A DNA stretch of 64,000 bases, taken from Bradyrhizobium sp. CCBAU 51627 (lineage in GTDB: Bacteria; Pseudomonadota; Alphaproteobacteria; Rhizobiales; Xanthobacteraceae). The notes below the pieces were generated by a model. The model ran no database searches, was not told the origin of the DNA, and saw only the letters and a list, made by a program, of their open reading frames with translations. Shown here in pieces: positions 16,429 through 24,621 of the stretch (its first letter is position 1; each line of letters begins with the position of its first letter). Made by a program: the position numbers and the translations under genes. The stretch is taken from contig NZ_LBJG01000024.1 of assembly GCF_028128765.1 (NCBI RefSeq), positions 372,001-436,000 on the forward strand, read 5' to 3'.

Positions 16429-17448
16429 ATGCGTGTTTATTACGATCGCGACGCCGACCTGAACCTGATCAAGGGGAAGAAGGTCGCCATCGTCGGCTAT
16501 GGCAGCCAGGGCCACGCCCATGCGCTCAACCTGAAGGACTCCGGCGTCAAGGAAGTGGCGATTGCGCTGCGCAAGGACTCGGGCTCGGTCAAGAAGGCGG
16601 AAGCCGCCGGCTTCAAGGTGATGGAAGTCGCCGAAGCTGCCAAATGGGCCGACCTCGTCATGATGCTGACCCCGGACGAGCTCCAGGGCGACATCTATCG
16701 CGAGCACCTGCACGACAACATGAAGAAGGGCGCCGCTCTCGTGTTCGCACACGGCCTCAACGTCCACTTCAACCTGCTCGACCCGCGCGCCGACCTCGAC
16801 GTGCTGATGATCGCGCCGAAGGGCCCCGGCCACACCGTGCGTTCGGAATATCAGCGCGGCGGCGGCGTGCCCTGCCTGATCGCGATCGCCAAGGACGTCT
16901 CGGGTAACGCCCACGACCTCGGCCTGTCCTACGCCTCGGCCGTCGGCGGTGGCCGCGCCGGCATCATCGAGACCACCTTCAAGGAAGAATGCGAGACCGA
17001 CCTGTTCGGCGAGCAGGTCGTGCTCTGTGGCGGCTTGGTCGAGCTGATCAAGGGCGGCTACGAGACCCTGGTGGAAGCCGGCTACGCACCGGAAATGGCT
17101 TATTTCGAGTGCCTGCACGAAGTGAAGCTGATCGTCGACCTGATCTATGAAGGCGGCATCGCCAACATGAACTACTCGATCTCCAACACCGCGGAGTACG
17201 GCGAGTACGTCACCGGTCCGCGCATCGTCACTGCGGAGACCAAGGCCGAGATGAAGCGCGTTCTCGCCGACATCCAGGGCGGCAAGTTCGCCCGCGACTG
17301 GATGCTCGAGAACAAGGTCAACCAGACCTCGTTCAAGGCGACCCGCGCCAAGCTCGCTGCACACCCGATCGAGGAAGTCGGCGCGAAGCTGCGCGACATG
17401 ATGCCCTGGATCAAGAAGGGCGCGCTGGTCGACAAGTCGAAGAACTGA
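16429..17448 (+). CDS. ilvC: Ketol-acid reductoisomerase
   Basis: IlvC isomerises and reduces acetolactate or acetohydroxybutyrate with NADPH, the second step of branched-chain amino acid synthesis. The 339-residue protein is a class I (short) KARI: NADPH-binding GYGSQGHAHALN at residues 23-34, then the knotted C-terminal domain with the Mg-binding acidic residues in the ETDLFGEQVVLCGG and AYFECLHE regions. The start is the ATG giving the MRVYYDRDADL N-terminus, with CGAGG upstream. A palindromic repeat follows the stop. Confidence 0.97.
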   Translation: MRVYYDRDADLNLIKGKKVAIVGYGSQGHAHALNLKDSGVKEVAIALRKDSGSVKKAEAAGFKVMEVAEAAKWADLVMMLTPDELQGDIYREHLHDNMKKGAALVFAHGLNVHFNLLDPRADLDVLMIAPKGPGHTVRSEYQRGGGVPCLIAIAKDVSGNAHDLGLSYASAVGGGRAGIIETTFKEECETDLFGEQVVLCGGLVELIKGGYETLVEAGYAPEMAYFECLHEVKLIVDLIYEGGIANMNYSISNTAEYGEYVTGPRIVTAETKAEMKRVLADIQGGKFARDWMLENKVNQTSFKATRAKLAAHPIEEVGAKLRDMMPWIKKGALVDKSKN

Positions 17449-17458
17449 CGGCTTGCGT

Positions 17459-17506
17459 GCCCCGGATGCAGCGCAGCGCTCAAGCGGTGCGCTGCTGATC
17501 CGGGGC
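17459..17506. repeat. Palindromic repeat / terminator after ilvC
   Basis: CCCCGGAT-CAGCGCA and its near-complement TGCGCTG-ATCCGGGG flank a short centre, forming a long imperfect hairpin that begins ten bases after the ilvC stop. The shape resembles dispersed palindromes of Bradyrhizobium genomes. It likely ends the ilvC transcript. Confidence 0.55.
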
Positions 17507-17919
17507 CATTGCCGCCTTGGTCCCGGCTCTGCGCTGCGCTTGTCGGGGGCAAGAGCGAAAACAAAGAGCTCCGCTCGCCAAAACCAATTCTTAAATCTTC
17601 GCGGCTACATCTGGGCGAGATCGCACACAGCGAGCTCGCTCCTTTCATCTCGCGCGAAGCATTGCTGCTTCATTCAAATTCTTCGCGCGTTGAAGTGCTC
17701 CTAGAGAGCCAAGAACTGACGCTTAAACCACATTCTTGTCTTCGCCTCGATTTCCAGATTTTTTCAAAGACCGTGATCGCCCAAAAGCGCAGTGCGTTCA
17801 GAGTCTAGGATTCGGCTCTTCATCCGTACTCTCAAGGCATCGTCAATCGCCATTTGCGACGCTCGCGCACTGCTTCATCTTAAGAACAGACACTCGATGC
17901 GCCTTCTTGCGAGCCCTGC
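17507..17919. other. Non-coding stretch of lower GC between ilvC and the haem-type membrane protein
   Basis: No convincing gene is visible here. Several short open frames exist, but none has a ribosome-binding site, a conserved-looking product or the codon bias of the neighbours. The stretch is clearly more AT-rich than its surroundings, with runs such as GATTTTTT near 17755. It could be a decayed gene or imported DNA. It also holds the 3' end region of the leftward gene that follows. Confidence 0.4.
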
Positions 17920-18540
17920 TTAGCTCGCCGCGATGGCTTGCCCGCGCGGGTGGCGAGCCATTGCGATCAGCCGCAGCGCCATCGTCGCAAGCAGCGGAAG
18001 CAGGAATGCCGCATAGGCCGGCATGTGCGGTACGCGCTTGCCGAATGACACCATGAACTGGAACCAGAGATAATAACCACCCACGAGGTGCAGCGCGCGC
18101 CAGGCGCGCGGGCCGATCAGCGCGGCCGTGCGGTCGAGCGAGGTCGCACTCATGGCGATGATCACGGCATAGCCGATGCCGCCGAAGACGTAGGAGGCCC
18201 GTGAGGTCGCCTGCGCAAAGCCCTCCGGGTCCATGTTGGCGAAGACGACAATCGCGATCGCGTGGATGGTGTGGGAGGCGGCAAAGCTCATGCCCAGATA
18301 GCGTCGGTTGCGGCGCTGCCAGCGCGTCCAGGCATTGGGCCACAGCCGCGCCAGCGCCGCTGCACTGAAGGTCAGGCAAAACAGCAGGAACGAGCTACGC
18401 GCCGTGAAGCGGATCACCATGCGAATGCCATCAACCTCAAACCCCCGCATCGATGCGATCCAGAGGCTTAAGGCGATCAGACTCAGCGTGAGGGCGGCGA
18501 GCAGCCGCCATCCCTCAAGCCAGCTTTGACGTTGCGGCAT
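17920..18540 (-). CDS. Ferric-reductase-like transmembrane (MsrQ-type haem) protein
   Basis: The 206-residue protein has about six membrane helices with histidines in SHTIHA and LHLVGGYYLWFQF, the arrangement of the ferric reductase/MsrQ family, which binds b-type haem and passes electrons across the membrane. The MsrP methionine sulfoxide reductase that MsrQ normally serves is not nearby. The start has AAAGGAG upstream. It is divergently transcribed from a TetR regulator with two palindromic sites between them, so that regulator probably controls it. The electron acceptor is unknown. Confidence 0.7.
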   Translation of the reverse strand: MPQRQSWLEGWRLLAALTLSLIALSLWIASMRGFEVDGIRMVIRFTARSSFLLFCLTFSAAALARLWPNAWTRWQRRNRRYLGMSFAASHTIHAIAIVVFANMDPEGFAQATSRASYVFGGIGYAVIIAMSATSLDRTAALIGPRAWRALHLVGGYYLWFQFMVSFGKRVPHMPAYAAFLLPLLATMALRLIAMARHPRGQAIAAS

Positions 18541-18561
18541 GGTGGTCTCCTTTATTAGTTA

Positions 18562-18578
18562 TGTAATCAACGATTACA
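18562..18578. promoter_or_regulatory. Palindromic operator 1 (probable TetR-regulator site)
   Basis: TGTAATCAACGATTACA is a perfect 7-3-7 palindrome located 22 bases from the start of the leftward gene. It fits the size of TetR-family operators and is repeated 43 bases further on. Confidence 0.65.
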
Positions 18579-18604
18579 TTGAGATGTGGCGTGGTCGTCA
18601 ATGG

Positions 18605-18621
18605 TGTAATCGCTGCTTACA
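18605..18621. promoter_or_regulatory. Palindromic operator 2 (probable TetR-regulator site)
   Basis: TGTAATCGCTGCTTACA repeats operator 1 with one mismatch between its arms. The centres are 43 bp apart, about four helical turns, so two regulator dimers would bind the same face of the DNA. It lies 30 bases before the regulator start. Confidence 0.6.
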
Positions 18622-18650
18622 TTCACGTTGGAGTGATGCTAGAAGGCGCC

Positions 18651-19301
18651 ATGTCTCCCCGTCAGACATCCAAACCTCGCGCTCGCCAGACATCCGAAGC
18701 CCGGCCGTATCATCACGGCGACCTTCGTCGCGTGCTGATCGATGCTGCGTTGCAGCTGGCTGCCGAAGGTGCAGAGGTCTCAGTGCGCGAGGCCGCGCGC
18801 CGGGCTGCGGTGTCGCCGGGAGCCCCATTCCGACATTTTCCCAGCCGCGACGCCTTGATGGCTGCCGTGGCCGAGGAGGCGCAGCGGCGCTTTCGGGTCG
18901 AGATCGAAACCGCGCTGGCAGATGCTTCGCCCACCGACGCCCTGGCACGCTTCCGCGCCTTCGGCCTCGCCTATGTGCGATGGGCCATGCGCAACCCCGC
19001 GCATTTCGAGATCATCTCGACGGGGCGCTATTTCGCCCACGGCAGTTCGGCCGAGCTGACGCGCGACAACGCCGAGCTGGTCGCGCTGACCGAAGGGAGG
19101 CTCGCTGAGGCGGCCGCTCAGGGCCTGCTGCGGTCGACGGATCTAAGGCGCGTCCTGATCGCTGGTCGCGCCCTGATCTACGGTTTCGCCCGGATGAACC
19201 TCGACGGCCATTTCCCGCGTTGGGGCGTGGAGGAGGCCGAAGTTGAACAGATGGCGGAAGGTGTGATCGACCTGTTCATCAGCGGGATCTCGAAGCCCTA
19301 G
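18651..19301 (+). CDS. TetR family transcriptional regulator
   Basis: The 216-residue protein has an N-terminal helix-turn-helix at about residues 20-65, including VSVREAARRAAVSPGAPFRHF, which matches the TetR recognition helix pattern. A C-terminal ligand domain of the TetR_C_33/WHG type follows. The ATG preceded by AGAAGG was chosen; an ATG five codons earlier has its ribosome-binding site too close. Two palindromes in the divergent promoter region are its likely operators, so it should control itself and the haem-type membrane protein. The inducer is unknown. Confidence 0.88.
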   Translation: MSPRQTSKPRARQTSEARPYHHGDLRRVLIDAALQLAAEGAEVSVREAARRAAVSPGAPFRHFPSRDALMAAVAEEAQRRFRVEIETALADASPTDALARFRAFGLAYVRWAMRNPAHFEIISTGRYFAHGSSAELTRDNAELVALTEGRLAEAAAQGLLRSTDLRRVLIAGRALIYGFARMNLDGHFPRWGVEEAEVEQMAEGVIDLFISGISKP

Positions 19302-19496
19302 CGTTGTCCGAAAAAGGCTCTTCGCCGCCCGCTAACATTAAGCGAAGGTCGGACGCCGGATCGCGTTGCCTGCGCGCGATCGTTCCATTACAGATTTGTG
19401 ACACGGTGCAGCCGGCTGCGCCGGACGCCCTGGCCGTCTTGAGGCCGGCCAGACGGCTTGGCATCATCGTGCCGGAACGTGTTCAGCGTGTCCTCG

Positions 19497-21209
19497 ATGG
19501 CGTCCGCGCCCAATCCAGGTCCTTCCGCCACCACCGCCGTTCTGGCGAACGTCGCCGCGCTCGGCATCTGGCGGCTGCTTGCGGTGGCCGCGCCGCACGT
19601 CGCAGCGCTATCGCTGATGTACGAGACCGAGACCGATTTCGCCTCGCGCCTTTCCTTCCTGCTCGCCTGGGGAATTCTCAACTTCTTCTGGATCGCGCTG
19701 TTGGGCCGGCCCGCCCTGTCGGGGGCGCTGTCGCTGACCATGGTCGTGGTGCTGGTGCTGCTGTCGCGGCTCAAGCACGACGTTGCGCAGATGACGGTCA
19801 ACTTCATCGACCTGATGATGATCGACCGGGATACGGTCGCGTTCCTGTTCACGATCTTCCCGAACTTGCGCTGGTCGGTGATCGGGGCGGGTCTGCTCAC
19901 GCTGCCGCTGATGTATGCGCTGTGGTGGCTCGATCCATTTCGCATCCGCCGCCTGCCGGCGCTCACCTGCAAGCTCGCCTGCCTCGCCGCGCTGGTCTTC
20001 TATTCGCTCTACCATCCGGACGAGGCTTGGCGCGGCTATTACGACGACGGCTACCTCTCGAAATTCTTCCGCTCCGGCGTCACCGCGGTGTCCGATTTCG
20101 TGCAATACGGCTTCATGGAGTCGGCTGTTTCGACCGACGAGCGGCTCAACCTGCCACTGATCGATGCCTGCCATCCTGCCGGCCGCCGGCCGAACATCGT
20201 CATGATCCATGATGAATCGAGCTTCGATATCCGCGCCGCGCAGGGCATCAAGGTGCCGCCGGGTTACGGCAGCCACTTCAAGTCCTGGGACGGCAAGGAG
20301 CGCACGTTCCTGGCCGAGAGCAATGGCGGGCCGAGCTGGTTCACCGAATACAACGTGCTGGCCGGTCTCTCCTCGCGTTCGTTCGGTCGCTTCGCCTATT
20401 TCGTGACACGCATCGCGTCGGGCCGCGTCGAGCGCGGTCTGCCGCTGGCGTTGCGCCGCTGCGGCTACGAAACGATGTCGCTCTATCCTGCCTATGGCGG
20501 ATTCATGGGTGCGCGCAGCTTCCAGATCACGACCGGCATCGAGCGTTTTCTCGACGCTCATGATCTCGGCGCCAGGGACGTCGAGCCCGACAGTTTCTTC
20601 TATGAAAGAGCGTTGCGGTTGATGGGCGAGCGGGCGCCGAACAAGCCGCTGTTCACCTTCATCTACCTCGGCGCCAATCATTTCCCCTGGGAGACGCGCT
20701 TCCGCCCCGATCTGATGCCGAACTGGCGCGCGCCGGGCAACGTGCCGTCCATCGACGAATATCTGCGCCGGCAGGCGATGAGCGCTGAGCAATACAAGGG
20801 CTTCATCGCAGGCTTGAAGAAGACTTTTCCGGGCGAGCCCTTCCTGATCGTGCGCTACGGCGATCATCAGCCCGAATTCGCTCCTGCTATCCTCGAGCCC
20901 GGCCTCGACGAAGGCGCGATCGGCAGGAAGCTGGATGCTTACGACCCGCGCCTCTACGCGACGTATTATGCAATCGATGCCGTCAATTTCGAGCCTGTGA
21001 AAAGCGACGCCGTGATGGACACGATCGACGGTGCCTATCTGCCGCTGGTGATCCAGGAGGCCGCCGGCATTCCGCTCGATCCGTCCTTTGCCGAGCAGAA
21101 GAAGATCATGCTCCGCTGCAAGGGTATCTTCTACGGCTGCAGGGGCGGTGCGGAGGCGCGGCGGCTGAACCGGCTGCTGATCAATGCAGGGATGATTCAC
21201 GGCCTCTAG
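19497..21209 (+). CDS. LTA-synthase-like membrane sulfatase / phosphotransferase
   Basis: About 570 residues. The first 190 residues contain roughly five membrane helices, followed by an extracytoplasmic sulfatase-fold domain. The metal ligands and nucleophile of the lipoteichoic-acid-synthase/opgB group are present: Glu in IHDESSF near 239, Thr in WFTEYNVLAGL at 283, and Asp-His in YGDHQPEF at 456-457. In Gram-negatives such enzymes move phosphoglycerol or phosphoethanolamine onto periplasmic glucans or lipid A, which is the likely role here. The start is uncertain: ATG 19497 lacks a clear ribosome-binding site, and GTG 19479 is an alternative. Confidence 0.78.
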   Translation: MASAPNPGPSATTAVLANVAALGIWRLLAVAAPHVAALSLMYETETDFASRLSFLLAWGILNFFWIALLGRPALSGALSLTMVVVLVLLSRLKHDVAQMTVNFIDLMMIDRDTVAFLFTIFPNLRWSVIGAGLLTLPLMYALWWLDPFRIRRLPALTCKLACLAALVFYSLYHPDEAWRGYYDDGYLSKFFRSGVTAVSDFVQYGFMESAVSTDERLNLPLIDACHPAGRRPNIVMIHDESSFDIRAAQGIKVPPGYGSHFKSWDGKERTFLAESNGGPSWFTEYNVLAGLSSRSFGRFAYFVTRIASGRVERGLPLALRRCGYETMSLYPAYGGFMGARSFQITTGIERFLDAHDLGARDVEPDSFFYERALRLMGERAPNKPLFTFIYLGANHFPWETRFRPDLMPNWRAPGNVPSIDEYLRRQAMSAEQYKGFIAGLKKTFPGEPFLIVRYGDHQPEFAPAILEPGLDEGAIGRKLDAYDPRLYATYYAIDAVNFEPVKSDAVMDTIDGAYLPLVIQEAAGIPLDPSFAEQKKIMLRCKGIFYGCRGGAEARRLNRLLINAGMIHGL

Positions 21210-21432
21210 CGATCCTGCTTGTCGTGTTACGATATATTAATCTTTCCGGCGTGAACCCCTCAAACTAAAGTCTGAGCCGAAAAACGCCTGAAATCACCGA
21301 CTTGTAATTGGTGCGGCGTCTCGCTTCCCAAACTTTGTCACGATTGGTCCCATCATCCCACACGCCGCCACCATGGTCTTTCCGGCGGTAATGTTGCCGA
21401 TCCCCGATCCCCCTTCTTGCAGGAGAACATCC

Positions 21433-22599
21433 ATGCGAGCGCTTGATGCCGCGCGCCTTGCATTCGCCCTCATGCTGCTGAGTCCAGCTGCTCATGCCCT
21501 CGAACCGGCGCACGACATCAAGGGCCTCTTTCTCATGACCGACTATCCGGCGGTCACCGTGCGCCCCGGCACGACCAGCAACATCTCCCTGCGCCTGCAG
21601 AACTATGATCTGTCGCCTCAGCGCTACCAGCTTTCGGTCGCGGGCGTGCCGAGCGGCTGGACTGCGACCCTGCTCGGCGGCGGCCAGCCCGTCGCGGCGG
21701 CGATGCCGGCCCCCGATGGCAGCGTCGCACTTCAGCTCAGGCTCGATGTTCCCGCCGGCAACGATCTCAGCGCGCACACGCTCACGGTGAAGGCCGAGGG
21801 CCAGGGCAGCAGTGCGGAGCTTCCGATCGCCGTGTCGCTCGCCAAGGAGCTGCCGGCAAAACTCACGGTCAAATCGAGCCTGCCGTCCCTGCGTGGCAGC
21901 CCCAAGTCCAATTTCGATTACACGCTCTCGATCAAGAACGATTCAGGCCGCAATCTCACCGCCAGTTTTGCCGCCGAAGCGCCGGCCAATTTCGAGACCT
22001 CCTTCACCGAGGCCTATGGCACGCAGGAGCTCTCCTCGATCCCGATCGATGCCGGCCAGTCCAAGGACGTCAAGCTGAAGGTGCGTCCGCCTACCACGAT
22101 CGATGCCGGACATTTCCCGGTGAAGGTGACCGTGAAGGCAGAGGACGCCTCGGCCTCCACCGAGCTCGCGCTCGATGTCGTCGGGCAGCCGCAGCTCCAG
22201 ATCTCCGGACGCGACGGCCTCTTGAGCGCCCGCGCCGTTGCGGGCAAGCAAAGTTCGATTCCGATCGTCGTGACCAACACCGGCACTGCGCCGGCCGAGA
22301 ACATCGCGCTGGCGGGCACCGCGCCGAACGGGTGGAAGGTGACGTTCGAGCCGGCGACGATCGATCGTCTCGTGCCCGGCAAGGACAGTGAGGTGCAGGC
22401 GCTGCTCACTCCCAGCGACAAGTCGCTGGCCGGCGACTATCAGACCACCATCCGCGCCTCCTCGCGCGGTGAAAGCGCCTCGAGCCAGTTCCGCATCACT
22501 GTCGCCACCTCGACGGTGTGGGGCGTGGCGGGCGCCGGCGTCATCGGCGTCGCGCTGTTGTTGATGCTTGGTGCAGTCGCGAGGTACGGACGCCGATGA
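21433..22599 (+). CDS. NEW3-domain exported protein, membrane-anchored
   Basis: The 388-residue protein has a signal peptide ending at about residue 22 (SPAAHA). It then consists of repeated beta-sandwich modules of the NEW3/Ig-like type: lines such as VTVRPGTTSNISLRLQNY, LPSGW-like VPSGWTATL and TNTGTAPAENIALAGTAP recur three times. A C-terminal membrane helix (about 362-382) anchors it. It overlaps an ABC ATPase gene by four bases and is followed by the permease. The protein therefore works with this transporter, perhaps as its periplasmic partner. The precise role is unknown. Confidence 0.75.
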   Translation: MRALDAARLAFALMLLSPAAHALEPAHDIKGLFLMTDYPAVTVRPGTTSNISLRLQNYDLSPQRYQLSVAGVPSGWTATLLGGGQPVAAAMPAPDGSVALQLRLDVPAGNDLSAHTLTVKAEGQGSSAELPIAVSLAKELPAKLTVKSSLPSLRGSPKSNFDYTLSIKNDSGRNLTASFAAEAPANFETSFTEAYGTQELSSIPIDAGQSKDVKLKVRPPTTIDAGHFPVKVTVKAEDASASTELALDVVGQPQLQISGRDGLLSARAVAGKQSSIPIVVTNTGTAPAENIALAGTAPNGWKVTFEPATIDRLVPGKDSEVQALLTPSDKSLAGDYQTTIRASSRGESASSQFRITVATSTVWGVAGAGVIGVALLLMLGAVARYGRR

Positions 22600-23582
22600 G
22601 CGAGCAGCAGACCGAGGTCAACAGCGCGCCCCGCGATCTCGTCATCAGCGCGCGCGGCCTTACCAGGCACTACGGAAAATCGATCGCCGTCGATTCCATC
22701 GATTTTGGCATCGCCCGCGGTGAGGTATTCGGCCTGCTCGGCCCGAACGGCGCCGGCAAGACCACCACCATCCTGATGATGCTCGGACTGACCGAGATAT
22801 CGTCGGGCGAGGTCAGCGTGCTCGGCTTCGATCCGGCCCGCGAGCCGCTGAAGGTCAAGCAGCGCGTCGGCTATCTGCCCGATGCCGTCGGCTTCTACGA
22901 CCAGCTTACGGCTACGGAAAATCTGGCCTACACCGCCAAGCTGATGGGACTCGCCCGCGCCGAGCGGGCGGCCCGGATCGAGTCGGCGCTCGCCCGCGTT
23001 GGCCTTGCCGAGGTGGCCGAGAAGCGTGTCGCGACCTTCTCGCGCGGCATGCGGCAGCGGCTGGGTCTGGCCGAGATCATCATGAAGCGCGCCGAGATCG
23101 CAATCCTCGACGAGCCGACATCTGGCCTTGATCCGCAAGCGACGCAGGAATTCCTCGGATTGATCCGCGAGTTGAAAGCCGAGGGCGTCACCGTGCTGCT
23201 GTCGTCCCATATGCTCGACCAGGTCCAGCGCGTCTGCGACCGGGTCGCGCTGTTCCGGGGCGGCCGCATCGTGCTCATGGGCGCGGTGCCGGAGCTTGCC
23301 GTCAAGGTGCTCGGTGCGGGCTTCGTGGTCGAGGTCGAAGCCGAAGGGCCCGGCATCGCCCGGCGGCTGGCGATGATCCCGGGGGTGACCCAGGTGGAGA
23401 CCCTTGCCGCCGATCGTTTCCGCATGACGGCCGAGCGCGACGTGCGGCCGGATGCGGCGCGCGCCGTCGTTGCGGGCGACGGGGCGCTGCGACGGTTGTC
23501 GGTCGACGAGCCGAGTCTCGAGACGATCTATGCGCGCTACTTCCAGGCACAGCCCACGGGGGACGTTCGTCATGCGGCGTGA
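22596..23582 (+). CDS. ABC transporter ATP-binding protein (export or copper/NosF-like type)
   Basis: The 328-residue protein has Walker A GPNGAGKTT near residue 50, a variant signature TFSRGMRQRLGLAE (FSRGM in place of LSGGQ, common in this subfamily), and Walker B AILDEPTSGLDP. The C-terminal 90 residues form the extension typical of ABC-2 exporters and NosF. ATGA overlap with the NEW3 gene and an 11-base overlap with the permease show tight coupling. The ABC-2 type suggests export or lipid/cofactor handling rather than uptake. Confidence 0.9.
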   Translation: MSEQQTEVNSAPRDLVISARGLTRHYGKSIAVDSIDFGIARGEVFGLLGPNGAGKTTTILMMLGLTEISSGEVSVLGFDPAREPLKVKQRVGYLPDAVGFYDQLTATENLAYTAKLMGLARAERAARIESALARVGLAEVAEKRVATFSRGMRQRLGLAEIIMKRAEIAILDEPTSGLDPQATQEFLGLIRELKAEGVTVLLSSHMLDQVQRVCDRVALFRGGRIVLMGAVPELAVKVLGAGFVVEVEAEGPGIARRLAMIPGVTQVETLAADRFRMTAERDVRPDAARAVVAGDGALRRLSVDEPSLETIYARYFQAQPTGDVRHAA

Positions 23583-24534
23583 GGGATCACCGTTCCAGGG
23601 CTTGTCGACCGTGTTCGTCAAGGAGCTCTCCGACCATGTCTCCAGCATTCGGATGCTGATGCTGGAGCTGCTGATCGTCTCCACGGCGCTTGCCGCGCTC
23701 TATGAAGCGATCAGCAGCCTCAGGCAGAACACCGCGGAAGATCCGTTTCTCCTGCTGCGATTGTTCACCATCGACCAGGCGCCTTTGCCGTCCTTTGTCG
23801 CCATCCTCGGCTTTCTCATTCCATTGATGGCAATCGGGCTGGGTTTCGATGCCGTCAACAGCGAGCACAACAGGCGGACGATGTCGCGTATCCTGGCGCA
23901 GCCGATCTATCGTGATGCGCTGTTGATGGGCAAGTTCCTTGCAGCCCTCGCCACCATCGGGATCAGCCTTGCCGCCTTGTGGCTGCTGGTGATCGGCCTC
24001 GGACTGATCTTCCTCGGCGTGCCGCCCGGAGGCGAGGAGATCGCGCGATCGGCGGTGTTCCTGATCGTGGCGATCTTCTACGCCGGCGTCTGGTTGTCTC
24101 TGGCGATGTTGCTGTCCACCGTGTTCCGGTCGGCAGCCACCGCAGCGCTGGTCGCGCTGGGCATTTGGCTGTTCCTGACGGTGCTCTGGCCGATGCTGGC
24201 TCCGGCGCTGGCGCAGGCGATCGCACCTGCAGACCCGCGCTACGTGCTGCTCGGCCTGAACGATCCGGCCACCGCGATCTGGACGCAGGAGCTGCTCCGG
24301 CTGTCGCCGAACGACCTGTTCGGGGAAGCGATGCTGGCGGTGCTGTCACCGACGACCCGTACGCTCGGACCGGTGTTTCTCGATCAGCTTCGTGGCGCCG
24401 TCATGGGCGCGCCGCTGCCGTTCGGCGAAAGCATCATGATTGCTTGGCCGCAGACCGTCGGCCTGGTCGCCGGCACCATCATTCTGTTCGCGTTCAGCTA
24501 TGTGCTGTTCCAGCGGCAGGAGGTGCGGGCGTGA
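23572..24534 (+). CDS. ABC-2 type transporter permease (NosY-like)
   Basis: The 320-residue protein has about six membrane helices with a large loop after the first and the MSRILAQPIYRDALLMGKFLA motif region typical of NosY/ABC-2 permeases. It begins inside the ATPase gene (11-base overlap). Together with the ATPase and NEW3 protein it forms a complete three-gene unit, ended by a bulged hairpin shared with the convergent osmoprotectant operon. The cargo is unknown. Confidence 0.85.
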   Translation: MRREGSPFQGLSTVFVKELSDHVSSIRMLMLELLIVSTALAALYEAISSLRQNTAEDPFLLLRLFTIDQAPLPSFVAILGFLIPLMAIGLGFDAVNSEHNRRTMSRILAQPIYRDALLMGKFLAALATIGISLAALWLLVIGLGLIFLGVPPGGEEIARSAVFLIVAIFYAGVWLSLAMLLSTVFRSAATAALVALGIWLFLTVLWPMLAPALAQAIAPADPRYVLLGLNDPATAIWTQELLRLSPNDLFGEAMLAVLSPTTRTLGPVFLDQLRGAVMGAPLPFGESIMIAWPQTVGLVAGTIILFAFSYVLFQRQEVRA

Positions 24535-24578
24535 ATTGATTGCGTTTTGCCCATCTCGGCCTCCAGAGACGGGCAGGA

Positions 24579-24612
24579 GGGGGTAGCCGGACGTCCCCTG
24601 CGGCTAACCCCC
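24579..24612. terminator. Bidirectional hairpin between convergent ABC operons
   Basis: GGGGG-TAGCCG pairs with CGGCTA-ACCCCC, with a single bulged base and an 11-base loop. It lies between two converging genes and could stop transcription from both sides. Confidence 0.5.
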
Positions 24613-24621
24613 TCAACTCTT

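Noticed and set aside
17509..17808. 99-codon frame after ilvC
   Set aside because: No ribosome-binding site, no recognisable family and codon use unlike neighbours; the region is likely non-coding.
19608..21200. A 530-codon minus-strand frame across the sulfatase gene
   Set aside because: It mirrors a gene with complete active-site motifs and has no domain of its own.
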